Assembly (NCBI GenBank): GCA_964514055.1
Contig: CAZEPB010000004.1
Coordinates: 43,688-107,687 of the forward strand
DNA: 64,000 bases
From: SG8-32-3 sp964514055
Lineage (GTDB): Archaea; Thermoproteota; Bathyarchaeia; Bathyarchaeales; Bathycorpusculaceae
Direction of reading: 5' to 3'
A model generated the notes under the pieces. It had not been told where the DNA came from, ran no database searches, and saw only the letters and a list, made by a program, of their open reading frames with translations. Shown piece by piece: positions 50,667 through 59,444 of this stretch. Position numbers and translations under genes: made by a program. Position 1 is the stretch's first letter, and every line of letters begins with the position of its first letter.

Positions 50667-51671
50667 TTGTCAGCGAAGGCTGTGGTGAGTGAGCGGGGTG
50701 CGATTTTGTTAGGTGATTCTGTAGCTTGCGACGCGTTTGATGAAGCTCGTCCCTTAAGGGTTGTCACTCATGCTCACGCGGATCACTTGGTTGGTTTGAG
50801 GAGTAGTTTGAGGAGCGGCAAGAAGGTGCTGATGACCAGAGCCACCAAAGACCTTGTTGATGTCATGAACGGGCATCATGTGCTTACTAATGGGCACGTT
50901 GAGATGTTGGATTATGGAGAAACAGTTGCGTGCGGTGACGACCGGGTTACGCTTGTTAAGGCGGACCACATTTTGGGTGCAGCTCAGGTTTTGGTTGAAG
51001 ACGCTGACGGCAGCAGGGTTGCTTATACTGGGGACTTTAAGGTTGACGGTACGCAGCCGTTGTTGGACTGTGATGTGCTTGTGGTTGAAGCCACTTATGG
51101 GAGTCCCTCGTTCAGGCGTTCTTTCGAGGTGGATGTTAAGGAGCTTCTTGTTTCTATGGTTGAGAAGAGGCTGAGGCATGGCACGGTTTACGTTTTTGGT
51201 TATCACGGTAAGCTGCAGGAGATCATGCAGATTCTTCATCGTGCTGATGTGAGTGTGCCGTTTGTTATGCCTGAAAGGGTTTTTCGTGTTTCTAAGGTGT
51301 GTGAAGCGCATGGGATGCAGTTGGGTTGTTTGGCGCTTTCGACTGAGAATGAAGGCAAAGAGTTGCTGGATGGGAATCTTCCGTGCGTTGCGTTTTATCA
51401 TATGAACTCACGGAAAAGTGTTGGTTTAGTGGGTAGTTCACGTATTTGTGTTAGTGGATGGGAGTTTCGTTCTCCTTGTAGGCAGATTGGTGAACGGGAA
51501 CATCTGATTGCGTTGAGTGACCATTCGGATTTTGATGGTTTGATTGAGTATGTTCGGCGTTGTAAGCCTAAGCGGGTGGTTACGGATAATTACCGCGTGA
51601 GCCATGGCGTTACGTTGGCTAGGGAGATAAGCAAGCGTTTGGGTATTCCTGCGGTTGCGATGCCGCGGTAG
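50667..51671 (+). CDS. MBL-fold nuclease-like protein (SNM1/Artemis or exonuclease type)
   Basis: A 334-residue metallo-beta-lactamase-fold protein. HAHADHLVGL is the metal motif (HxHxDH); KADHILGAAQVLVEDADGSRVAYTGDFKVDG gives the second His and Asp; VEATYGSP and ALSDHSDFDGLIEYV complete the beta-CASP-like set. It is probably a DNA or RNA exonuclease. TTG 50667 has GGGAGGG upstream; ATG 50652 is the alternative. Confidence 0.8.
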   Translation: MSAKAVVSERGAILLGDSVACDAFDEARPLRVVTHAHADHLVGLRSSLRSGKKVLMTRATKDLVDVMNGHHVLTNGHVEMLDYGETVACGDDRVTLVKADHILGAAQVLVEDADGSRVAYTGDFKVDGTQPLLDCDVLVVEATYGSPSFRRSFEVDVKELLVSMVEKRLRHGTVYVFGYHGKLQEIMQILHRADVSVPFVMPERVFRVSKVCEAHGMQLGCLALSTENEGKELLDGNLPCVAFYHMNSRKSVGLVGSSRICVSGWEFRSPCRQIGEREHLIALSDHSDFDGLIEYVRRCKPKRVVTDNYRVSHGVTLAREISKRLGIPAVAMPR

Positions 51672-51818
51672 CTTTTTTGGTGTTTGTTTGTGTATGTTTG
51701 TTGAACAATGAGCTTTAGGGAATATTACGACACAATATTTATTTTAAAGCACTCATAACTTCTGTCTTCATAAGGGTTCGGAACAAGATTCCGAGTTCGA
51801 CGACGAGAGCGCACAACA

Positions 51819-52511
51819 ATGGCAGCCTCCCTACAACCCGAATTCTTCCTACTGCTGGGCATAGACCTATTCCTAGCCATAAGCTTACTCTCCTGCCTGC
51901 TGGACAAACACTTCCCATGGCAACTCCCATACCTGTACCAAATCGCTTCGCTAGCGGGCTTCGGACAACTAATCGTAGCCAAAGAGTTCATGGCAACGTT
52001 CGGCGATTACACCCGCTTCTGGTTCAGCCTCATCTACCTAATCGTGGCCTTGGTGAACATCGTAGCAATCAACGTTTACCTCGGCGTAATCAAGAAACTG
52101 CTCAACTACGCAAAAGCTTTCCTGCTAACAGTGTCTTTTCCATCTTTCTCAATAGTTGCCTTCTTCCTCGTAAGCTATTCTGCTGGCTTAACGCATCCCG
52201 TGGCTATTTTACCTCAAGTTTCGGGGGAAGCCACTTTCATCGGCATAGTTGCCTTCGACACCTTCGTAGTGGGATTCGGCACTTACCTGTTCTTCAAACC
52301 GAAATGGTGGTACATCGCCATCGGCTCAGTCGCAGCAATAACAGGCGCAGCCATATACGCACTCTACAAGCCCACATGGAGCACCGGTGTATTCGTATCT
52401 TCAGCCATAGCTCTTGCCATAGCCTGCATGATAGTCCTAAGCGTTAGCCTTTACATCCTTCTTAGAATTTGGAAAGAAACCCTTAGAGATAAAAGACGAA
52501 GACGGAGGTGA
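51819..52511 (+). CDS. Membrane protein, about seven TM segments
   Basis: A 230-residue polytopic protein of unknown function (segments near 8-27, 36-57, 65-88, 97-122, 134-152, 158-178, 185-210), ending in a basic cluster (RDKRRRRR). It lies 9 bases before the secreted beta protein at 52521, so the two form an operon. A TATA-like stretch lies near 51737-51748, and a small hairpin (TCGGAA...TTCCGA, about 51779-51796) is in the leader. Confidence 0.65.
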   Translation: MAASLQPEFFLLLGIDLFLAISLLSCLLDKHFPWQLPYLYQIASLAGFGQLIVAKEFMATFGDYTRFWFSLIYLIVALVNIVAINVYLGVIKKLLNYAKAFLLTVSFPSFSIVAFFLVSYSAGLTHPVAILPQVSGEATFIGIVAFDTFVVGFGTYLFFKPKWWYIAIGSVAAITGAAIYALYKPTWSTGVFVSSAIALAIACMIVLSVSLYILLRIWKETLRDKRRRRR

Positions 52512-52520
52512 AACGAAAAA

Positions 52521-53075
52521 ATGAATGTGAAATACAAAAAAAGCCTAAAAATAGTTACGTTACTGATTACCTCGATTTTCATTGCAACAGCAGCTGTACA
52601 TGCGTACAGTGAATTATTCATGTATGGATCAGGTATAACCATAACTGATAGCAGAGTAGCACTCGTTGCTGGTGCCGATACATCGACCATCAGCTCTGCG
52701 GGCGTAGAGAATAGCGGTACAACGGTGAGTTTTAACACCATATCCATCGCCGTAGATGAACAACTTACATATGATGAAGCTGTTAACGTTTCAAACACCG
52801 CAGGCTCAGCCAAAGATATGGATCTCACAGTGACTGGTTTAACTGGACATTTTAGCGACAATTTTGAATATGTATACATAGCAGTGTTTAACGGGACTGG
52901 TGTTCAACAGGGAGCTCAAATACAAATGGCAGCCACTGGATCTAATGTCACCACAACGGGAAGTGTTTCAATACCTAATGGAGAAACATGGGCGGTACAA
53001 TGGATTATAAAAGCGAGCGTAGATGCTTCAGCCTCTGAATCAATCGACATAACAGTACAGCTTACAGTCCAATAA
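52521..53075 (+). CDS. Secreted beta protein, possibly TasA/camelysin-like
   Basis: A 184-residue protein with a signal peptide (MNVKYKKSLKIVTLLITSIFIATAAVHAYSEL). The mature part is a Thr/Ser/Asn-rich beta-sandwich (GITITDSRVALVAGADTSTISSAGVENSGTTVSFNTISIAVDEQL...GLTGHFSDNFEYVYIAVFNG). This resembles archaeal and bacterial fibre-type proteins, but I cannot name a family firmly. The preceding membrane gene may be its partner. Confidence 0.65.
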   Translation: MNVKYKKSLKIVTLLITSIFIATAAVHAYSELFMYGSGITITDSRVALVAGADTSTISSAGVENSGTTVSFNTISIAVDEQLTYDEAVNVSNTAGSAKDMDLTVTGLTGHFSDNFEYVYIAVFNGTGVQQGAQIQMAATGSNVTTTGSVSIPNGETWAVQWIIKASVDASASESIDITVQLTVQ

Positions 53076-53084
53076 TAACCTCCC

Positions 53085-53107
53085 TTTTTTATTATAGCAT
53101 TTTTTTT
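53085..53107 (+). terminator. T-run terminator
   Basis: Two T runs (53085-53090 and 53100-53107) follow the stop of the secreted beta protein, typical of archaeal intrinsic termination. Confidence 0.5.
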
Positions 53108-53186
53108 GTTTGAATCCCCGAAAACTTAATTGCAAGATATACAACATAGAATGGATTACGCTACGATAGATCACGGTGAATAATCC

Positions 53187-54449
53187 ATGAAATCGTCTTC
53201 AATCTCTGGTTTCTACAAGCTCAGCCCACAAGAACGCATAGCCATCATTAAAGAGTTTGCAGGTTTATCCGACGAAGAATGCGATTTGCTGCAGAACACA
53301 GGCTCATTGCCTTTAGACGCGGCTGACCGCATGATAGAAAACGTGGTAGGCGCGTTTCCTCTGCCGCTGGGCATAGGCGTCAACTTCCTCATCAACAACC
53401 GCGATTACCTGATCCCCATGGCTATTGAAGAGCCGTCTGTGGTGGCGGCTGCCAGCTACGCTGCAAAAATGGTCCGCAAAGGCGGAGGCTTCCATGTAAG
53501 CAGCACGCCGCCCGTAATGATAGGGCAGATACAGGTGGTTGACATCGCAGACCCCGAAGCGGCTAAACAGCGCGTTTTAGCTGCGAAGCAGGAAATCCTG
53601 AAGAAAGCGAACGCTCAAGACCCAGTGTTGGCATCCGTGGGCGGCGGCGCAAAAGACCTCGACGCCAAAGTAATCAGCACCTCAGTCGGACCTATGCTGA
53701 TCACGGAGTTGCATGTGGACTGCCGCGACGCCATGGGCGCAAACGCGGTTAACACCATGGCAGAAGCCGTAGCCCCCCTGATAGAACGCATCACAGGCGG
53801 TCGCGTGTATCTGCGGATAATCACCAACCTAGCCACAAAACGCTTGGCAAAAGCATGGTGCACCGTGCCCAAAGAAGCAGTAGGCGGCGAAGAAGTGGTA
53901 GACGGCATCGTTAATGCTTCGGCGTTTGCAGCCGCAGACCCTTACCGTGCTGCTACGCACAACAAAGGCGCCATGAACGGCATAATCGCCGTAATCCTCG
54001 CCACGGGCAACGACCACCGCGCCATAGAAGCAGGCGCCCACGCCTACGCCGCACTAAACGGCAAGTACACCTCGCTTTCCACATGGGAAAAAAACGAGAA
54101 CGGCGACCTCAAAGGCGAGATTGAATTACCCATGGCTGTAGGTCTCATAGGCGGCGCCGTGCGGACTCACCCAATAGCCAAGATCGCCATAAAAATCCTC
54201 GGCGTCAAAACCGCCAACGAATTCGCTGAAGTGCTCGCAGCGGTGGGTTTAGCACAGAATCTCGGTGCACTACGCGCGTTGGCACACGAAGGCATTCAGC
54301 GCGGTCACATGTCGCTCCACGCCAGAAACATTGCCGTGGCAGCTGGCGCTAAAGAGAAGCTGATTGATTTGGTAGCTGAAAGAATGGTGAAAGAACGGAA
54401 AATCCGCATGGACCGAGCGAAAGAACTCATCAAGGAACTGAGCGCTTAG
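53187..54449 (+). CDS. mvaA: HMG-CoA reductase, class II type
   Basis: Converts HMG-CoA to mevalonate, the committed step of isoprenoid lipid synthesis. A 420-residue protein with the class II pattern: DCRDAMGANAVNTMAEA, RAATHNKGAMNGIIAVILATGNDHRAIEAGAHAYAA, and KYTSLSTWEKNENGDLKGEIELPMAVG; the C-terminal LAHEGIQRGHMSLHARNI has the catalytic His. Class I archaeal enzymes instead have a GTVGGGT-type stretch not seen here. Only some archaea have class II, so an older transfer is possible. GGTGA lies 7 nt before ATG. Confidence 0.93.
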   Translation: MKSSSISGFYKLSPQERIAIIKEFAGLSDEECDLLQNTGSLPLDAADRMIENVVGAFPLPLGIGVNFLINNRDYLIPMAIEEPSVVAAASYAAKMVRKGGGFHVSSTPPVMIGQIQVVDIADPEAAKQRVLAAKQEILKKANAQDPVLASVGGGAKDLDAKVISTSVGPMLITELHVDCRDAMGANAVNTMAEAVAPLIERITGGRVYLRIITNLATKRLAKAWCTVPKEAVGGEEVVDGIVNASAFAAADPYRAATHNKGAMNGIIAVILATGNDHRAIEAGAHAYAALNGKYTSLSTWEKNENGDLKGEIELPMAVGLIGGAVRTHPIAKIAIKILGVKTANEFAEVLAAVGLAQNLGALRALAHEGIQRGHMSLHARNIAVAAGAKEKLIDLVAERMVKERKIRMDRAKELIKELSA

Positions 54450-54477
54450 CTGAAACGGCAGCTCCAGCGTTTTCTCA

Positions 54478-54801
54478 CTAAATCATTTTGGCTTTCTGCA
54501 GGGACCTGCATAGGTCACAAAAGGACTCACTGAATTCTTCTGGGCTCATTTTCGTTGTTGTCAAGCGTTCTGCTACTTTGGCAGCAGCTTTTTTAACCAG
54601 TGGCACAATCTCGTCGTAATTTTTGACTCGTTTCTGTCCGCGCTTGGCTGTCAGGTATTGGCTTATTGCAGCTTGGGTTGTGCCCAGCTTCTTGGCTGCT
54701 TGTACTTGCGTGTAACTGTATTTCTTAACAAGTTCTTTTGCCACAAAAGACCTATAAAGCGGCAAAATGTGCCGAGCAACACTTTCGCAGGAAGTGGACA
54801 T
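54478..54801 (-). CDS. HTH transcriptional regulator (COG2522-like), leaderless
   Basis: A 107-residue regulator with a helix-turn-helix (YTQVQAAKKLGTTQAAISQYLTAKRGQKR) and a C-terminal CxxC-type pair (FCDLC), plus Cys5. Cysteines suggest a metal or redox input. The minus-strand TATA box (TATATAAG, 54829-54822) is centred about 25 nt before ATG 54801, so transcription would begin at or next to the start codon (leaderless). Confidence 0.8.
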   Translation of the reverse strand: MSTSCESVARHILPLYRSFVAKELVKKYSYTQVQAAKKLGTTQAAISQYLTAKRGQKRVKNYDEIVPLVKKAAAKVAERLTTTKMSPEEFSESFCDLCRSLQKAKMI

Positions 54802-54821
54802 GGCTGACCAACTGAAGCGAA

Positions 54822-54829
54822 CTTATATA
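54822..54829 (-). promoter_or_regulatory. TATA box of the leaderless HTH gene
   Basis: TATATAAG on the minus strand. Its centre is 25 nt before the ATG, the usual archaeal distance to the start of transcription. Confidence 0.6.
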
Positions 54830-54880
54830 ACATACTTATATTTATCATTTTCAGAATTAATTCCGCTTTTTGAGGGAAAA

Positions 54881-55435
54881 CTAGAGAATTCTCAGCAGAT
54901 CTGCCTTGGTGATTATGCCTACCGCCGCGCCCTTTTTCGATACCAACACGGCAGAATAAACTTGCAGAAGACTCGAGATCAAAGACAGTGGAGCATCTTC
55001 ATCGACTTGTGGAAAAGCCTCCTCCATCACCTCTTCGATAGGCAACCTTGCTATTTGAGCCAAATCTCTGCCAGCCAAAATCTGTTTCAAAATGGTTTTT
55101 TCAGAAACGCTGCCTACCGAGAGTTTTCCATCAAAAACGGGAAGCTGCGAGTACCCATAGCTTTTCATCAGCTGCACAACCTTGGAGACCGGCTCGTTTT
55201 TCTGAACTCCGACAACTTTGTTGTGAAGTACTTTTCCCGCTTGAATCTTCGTCTGCACTTCTATTTTTTCAAGCGCTTCGAAAATGTTCTTCACTTTTGT
55301 GTAGGAAGGCTCTATTTTTCCAGATTCCAATTTTGCGATTAGAGATTGGCTTACGCCTGCTAGTTTGGCTAGTTCAGCCTGTTTTAAACCTAGTAAGCGT
55401 CTTTTCTGGGCGATTTCTTCGAGTGTCGGAAACAT
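54881..55435 (-). CDS. HTH regulator with two CBS domains
   Basis: A 184-residue protein. An XRE-type HTH (RRLLGLKQAELAKLAGVSQSLIAKLESGKIEPSYTKVKNIFEAL) is followed by a CBS pair (VVGVQKNEPVSKVVQLMKSYGYSQLPVFDGKLSVGSVSEKTILKQI; EEAFPQVDEDAPLSLISSLLQVYSAVLVSKKGAAVGIITKADLLRIL), which usually binds adenosyl ligands such as AMP or SAM. It is divergent from metY, so it may regulate the methionine cluster through SAM (inference). A weak inverted repeat (TATTC-N6-GAATA, 55463-55478) lies in the shared gap. Confidence 0.88.
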   Translation of the reverse strand: MFPTLEEIAQKRRLLGLKQAELAKLAGVSQSLIAKLESGKIEPSYTKVKNIFEALEKIEVQTKIQAGKVLHNKVVGVQKNEPVSKVVQLMKSYGYSQLPVFDGKLSVGSVSEKTILKQILAGRDLAQIARLPIEEVMEEAFPQVDEDAPLSLISSLLQVYSAVLVSKKGAAVGIITKADLLRIL

Positions 55436-55493
55436 GAGTCAGTAATATTGGCATGGTTTAATATTCTTTTTGGAATAAAACACGCAACAAAAT

Positions 55494-55500
55494 ATATAAC
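55494..55500 (+). promoter_or_regulatory. metY TATA box
   Basis: TATATAA 54 nt before ATG 55554, predicting transcription from about 55522. Confidence 0.55.
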
Positions 55501-55553
55501 GTCGTTATGACTTGATGTTGCCTCACTCAAAACCCAACGAGGCGAAACAAAAA

Positions 55554-56855
55554 ATGTCTAAAAGAAGACTTGACACTTTAGCGTTACACGCGGGACAGGA
55601 AACCCCCGACCCTGCAACAGGAGCCAGGGCAGTCCCCATATACCAAACCACATCCTACCTCTTCAAAAGCACAGAACACGCGGCAAACCTTTTCGCCCTA
55701 AAAGAGGTAGGCAACATTTACACGAGGATGATGAACCCGACAACCGACGTTTTCGAAAAACGAGTCGCAGCCATCGAAGGCGGCACCGCAGCCTTAGCCG
55801 TGGCTTCTGGACAAGCAGCAGAAACATTAGCGCTGCTATCCATAACGCGGGTAAGCGACGAAATCGTAGCGGCCAACAACCTCTACGGCGGCACCTATCA
55901 ACTGTTCCATTACACGTTCCCCAAACTGGGCAGAAAAGCAACTTTCGTCGATTCCACGAAACCCAGCGAGTTCAAGAAAGCCATAAACGAGAAAACCAGA
56001 GCCATATACGCCGAAACCATCGGAAACCCGAAGCTGGACGTGCCCGACTTTGAAGTCATCGCAGACATAGCTCATGACGCAGGCATCCCTTTTGTTGTGG
56101 ACAACACCGTCGGCGTAGGCTTAGTCCGACCAATCGAGCACGGCGCAGACGTAACCGTCATGTCAGCCACCAAGTACATAGGCGGACACGGCACCAGCAT
56201 AGGCGGAGTAATCGTGGATTCAGGAAAATTCAAATGGAACAACGGAAAATTCCCCGAGTTCACCGAACCCGACAAAAGCTATCACGGCGTCAAATACTGG
56301 GACACGTTCGGAGATTTCCCAGGCTTAGGAAACGTAGCGTTCATCTTCAAAACGCGAGTGCAACTGCTCCGCGATTTAGGTCCAGCTTTAAGCCCTTTTA
56401 ACGCTTTTCTGTTCCTCCAAGGATTAGAAACCTTGCCCTTGCGACAGCGGAAACACTCGGCAAACGCCCTAAAAGTCGCCAAATTCCTAAAGGAGCATCC
56501 ACTGGTCAGCTGGGTAAACTATCCGGGACTAGAGGACCACCCAAGCCACAAGCTAGCCACCAAGTACCTGAAAGGAAACTACGGCGGGCTTTTAGGCTTC
56601 GGCATTAAAGGCGGATTAGAAGCAGGAAAGAAATTCATCGAATCGGTGAAGCTGCTCTCGCATCTTGCCAACATAGGCGACGCAAAAACCCTTGTGATAC
56701 ATCCGGCTTCGACAACTCATCAGCAGTTAACCCGAGAAGAACAGGCAGCAACAGGCGTAACCGAGGATTACATAAGACTCTCCATAGGCATCGAGGACCC
56801 GGACGACATAATCGAAGACATAGACCAAGCCCTGCGGGTTTCAGCAAAAAGGTGA
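55554..56855 (+). CDS. metY: O-acetylhomoserine sulfhydrylase
   Basis: PLP enzyme making homocysteine from O-acetylhomoserine and sulfide. A 433-residue Cys/Met metabolism enzyme: RLDTLALHAGQETPDPATGARAVPIYQTTSYLF, NIYTRMMNPTTDVFEKRVAAIEGG, and SATKYIGGHGTSIGG with the PLP lysine. The length and the HAGQ..YLF start are those of MetY rather than of cystathionine synthases. ATG 55554 has GAGGCGA upstream. metX follows and supplies its substrate. Confidence 0.92.
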   Translation: MSKRRLDTLALHAGQETPDPATGARAVPIYQTTSYLFKSTEHAANLFALKEVGNIYTRMMNPTTDVFEKRVAAIEGGTAALAVASGQAAETLALLSITRVSDEIVAANNLYGGTYQLFHYTFPKLGRKATFVDSTKPSEFKKAINEKTRAIYAETIGNPKLDVPDFEVIADIAHDAGIPFVVDNTVGVGLVRPIEHGADVTVMSATKYIGGHGTSIGGVIVDSGKFKWNNGKFPEFTEPDKSYHGVKYWDTFGDFPGLGNVAFIFKTRVQLLRDLGPALSPFNAFLFLQGLETLPLRQRKHSANALKVAKFLKEHPLVSWVNYPGLEDHPSHKLATKYLKGNYGGLLGFGIKGGLEAGKKFIESVKLLSHLANIGDAKTLVIHPASTTHQQLTREEQAATGVTEDYIRLSIGIEDPDDIIEDIDQALRVSAKR

Positions 56856-56897
56856 ACGGAAACGCGTCCAGTCAGCCATCAGTGAGGTGAAAGACAA

Positions 56898-58031
56898 ATA
56901 ACCATACTCGAACAAACCTTGCAAAACACCGAAACAAAACACTTTACCTTTGCACATCCGCCAAACGAGTTAAATCTCGAGTCAGGCGAAAAACTAGGTC
57001 CCATAACGCTAGCGTACGAGACTTACGGCAGACTTAACAAGGAAAAATCAAACGCAATCCTCGTTCTTCACGCGCTTTCTGGAGACGCGCACGCCGCAGG
57101 AAAAGCCCCTGCTGGATGGTGGGACAACATGATTGGTCCAGGCAAGGGCTTAGACACAAACAAGTACTTCGTGGTTTGCGCCAACGTAATCGGAGGCTGC
57201 AAGGGCTCAACAGGGCCTTCATCCATAAACCCGAAGACTGGACAACCTTACGGTCTTGATTTTCCAATAGTAACCATAGGCGACATGGTGAACGCGCAGA
57301 GGCACTTGATAGACCATTTAGGAATAGACAAACTTTTAACAGTCATCGGCGGCTCGATGGGAGGAATGCAGGTTCTGCAGTGGATGGTTGCTTACCCAGA
57401 CAGGATACGCTCCGCCATTCCCATAGCCACAACAATGAAGCATACGCCTCAGCAAATCGCCTTCAATGAGGTAGGCAGGCAAGCAATAATGGCGGACCCC
57501 AACTGGAAAAAAGGGCGTTACTACGGCTCTGCTATCCCAGCCAAAGGCTTAGCCGTGGCGAGAATGATAGGTCACATAACCTACATGAGCGATGTTTCCA
57601 TGGCAGCGAAATTTGGCAGGCGTTTCAGAGCAAACAAGGAGCCATACAAGTTTGGTGCGGAATTCGAGGTTGAAGGATACCTGCGGTATCGCGGGGACAC
57701 CTTTGTCAAACGATTCGACGCTAACTCGTACCTGTACATAACAAAAGCCATAGACTACTTCAACATCCTGAACGGAAAACGCCTCGGCGACATATTCAAA
57801 GGAGTCAAAGCCAAGGTGCTCGTGATAGCCTTCAAGTCAGACTGGCTCTACCCAGCATACCAATCACAGGAGATCGTGAAAGCCTGCAAGCTCGCAGGAG
57901 TCGACACCACATACTGCGAAATAAACAGCACTTACGGGCATGACGCGTTTCTCTTAGAAATCGAAGAAGAAGCAGACCTCATCAAACATTTCCTGAACAC
58001 GGTTTCAAATGGCTACAACAACGGAGCGTGA
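56898..58031 (+). CDS. metX: Homoserine O-acetyltransferase, ATA start
   Basis: Makes O-acetylhomoserine, the substrate of the upstream metY. A 377-residue alpha/beta hydrolase-fold enzyme: LESGEKLGPITLAYETYG, HALSGDAHAAG, GGSMGGMQVLQW with the nucleophilic Ser, and FKSDWLYPAYQSQEI and YGHDAFLLE with Asp and His. TTG 56919 is the first canonical codon but has no ribosome-binding site. ATA 56898 lies 7 nt after GAGGTGA (56884-56890), a near-ideal site, and adds seven residues (reading MTILEQT if initiated with Met). The end overlaps metW (GTGA). Confidence 0.92.
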   Translation: MTILEQTLQNTETKHFTFAHPPNELNLESGEKLGPITLAYETYGRLNKEKSNAILVLHALSGDAHAAGKAPAGWWDNMIGPGKGLDTNKYFVVCANVIGGCKGSTGPSSINPKTGQPYGLDFPIVTIGDMVNAQRHLIDHLGIDKLLTVIGGSMGGMQVLQWMVAYPDRIRSAIPIATTMKHTPQQIAFNEVGRQAIMADPNWKKGRYYGSAIPAKGLAVARMIGHITYMSDVSMAAKFGRRFRANKEPYKFGAEFEVEGYLRYRGDTFVKRFDANSYLYITKAIDYFNILNGKRLGDIFKGVKAKVLVIAFKSDWLYPAYQSQEIVKACKLAGVDTTYCEINSTYGHDAFLLEIEEEADLIKHFLNTVSNGYNNGA

Positions 58032-58630
58032 CAAACGTTAAGCAGCAGCCAACCAAAATTGAACACCAAGTCATTATGGACTGGATTGAGCAGGGTGCGT
58101 CCGTGCTGGACCTCGGCTGCGGCGACGGTGAACTGCTAGCGCGTCTCATCGAAGAAAAACAGGTGCACGCTCAAGGCATAGAAATCAGCGAGCAAGCGAT
58201 TCACCATTGTGTTGCCAGAGGCTTAAGCGTTTTCCAAGAAGACATTGACACAGGCTTGTCGGACTACGCGGATAAATCCTTCGACTACGTGATATTGAAT
58301 CAAACTTTTCAGCAGGTTAAGAAACCTGATTTTGTGTTGAAGGAAGCGTTGCGCGTGGGCAAAAAAACCATCGTTGGTTTCCCAAACTTTCTTTACATCT
58401 CCGCGAGGTTTCAAATGTTCTTCGGAGGAAAAGTGCCTGTGACGCCTTCACTGCCTTATGAGTGGTACGACACGCCGAACCTGCATTTCCTAAGCATAAC
58501 GGACTTCCAAGAATACTGCAGAAAAAGAGAGATTCAAATTGAACGTTCGGCTTTCATCGCGAAAAACAATAAAGTACGACTGTTTCCAAACTTGCTCGCG
58601 GAAACAGGTCTTTTCCTGCTTTCAAAATAA
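58028..58630 (+). CDS. metW: MetW-family methyltransferase-like protein
   Basis: A 200-residue MetW protein: ASVLDLGCGDGELLARLIEEKQVHAQGIEIS, then SFDYVILNQTFQQVKKPDFVLKEALRVGKKTIVGFPNFLYISARFQMFFGGKVPVTPSLPYEWYDTPNLHFLSITDFQEYC. In bacteria metX and metW work together in homoserine acetylation. GTG 58028 overlaps the metX stop (GTGA), so the pair is coupled. Confidence 0.92.
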   Translation: MTNVKQQPTKIEHQVIMDWIEQGASVLDLGCGDGELLARLIEEKQVHAQGIEISEQAIHHCVARGLSVFQEDIDTGLSDYADKSFDYVILNQTFQQVKKPDFVLKEALRVGKKTIVGFPNFLYISARFQMFFGGKVPVTPSLPYEWYDTPNLHFLSITDFQEYCRKREIQIERSAFIAKNNKVRLFPNLLAETGLFLLSK

Positions 58631-58712
58631 TTTCTTAACAGAAACGCTTTTCTTGTTCATCAACTAAGTCATTGATAATTAACAGAACGCGTGAGGAGCT
58701 GGTTTTTTCAAA

Positions 58713-59441
58713 ATGAGGAAGAAACGTATTATTCTCTTCCTTTTTTCGGTAATTATTGTTATTTTACTAATAATCGGAGTTTCTTCATTGTTCCAACTAA
58801 AAAAGAAATGGTCTTTGAGTGAAGAGCAAAAAGAAGAAGTGATGAGCATAGCGATTGCCTATGTTGAGGAAAACTATGGCACTGACTACTTCATCAATGG
58901 AAATGTTACAATTAGCTCATACACGGAGGGAGGTGGATTCTTCGGGGAGACGGTCTATACTTATCCGATGGCGTCCTTTATTGTGCCTGCAGACCTCACG
59001 CAAACAGGGGTATCGGTTCATGTTATGGTGGACCCAGAAACGGGAAAAGTGGTTAAAGTTTGGACAGCTACTTCTCACGCCACTCCACCCTTCAGTGTTG
59101 ATTTTTCAAACCAAAACGTCACTGTCCATCAAGGTGGGACGGCAAGTACAAACATGACTCTAAGTTCGATGCTTTATGAGGAGGAGTTAACTGTTTCTTT
59201 TTCTTTGGATTTAGGAGCTTACCAAAACAAACCTGTTGCTTCCTCAGAACCATCCCCCTTTGTGGCGATGTTTGACCCTGACCCATTGGTCTTGAAACAT
59301 CTAGAGTCAAAAACTATAATTCTGACAATAACTGCAGACGATGCCACTCCCTTGGGGCTATATACCACTACTGTTAATTGGTCGGATAAGGACAAAGAAG
59401 TGAGTATGGGCGCAACACTTTGGATAACAGTAATTGGATAG
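58713..59441 (+). CDS. Membrane-anchored extracellular protein of unknown function
   Basis: A 242-residue protein with an N-terminal TM segment (RIILFLFSVIIVILLIIGVSSLF) and an ectodomain of two parts: a PepSY-like alpha-beta region (EEVMSIAIAYVEENYGTDYFINGN...MVDPETGKVVKVW) and an Ig-like beta-sandwich (SVDFSNQNVTVHQGGTASTNMTLSS) with several sequons. It ends only 3 bases before element C. Confidence 0.65.
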   Translation: MRKKRIILFLFSVIIVILLIIGVSSLFQLKKKWSLSEEQKEEVMSIAIAYVEENYGTDYFINGNVTISSYTEGGGFFGETVYTYPMASFIVPADLTQTGVSVHVMVDPETGKVVKVWTATSHATPPFSVDFSNQNVTVHQGGTASTNMTLSSMLYEEELTVSFSLDLGAYQNKPVASSEPSPFVAMFDPDPLVLKHLESKTIILTITADDATPLGLYTTTVNWSDKDKEVSMGATLWITVIG

Positions 59442-59444
59442 TCT

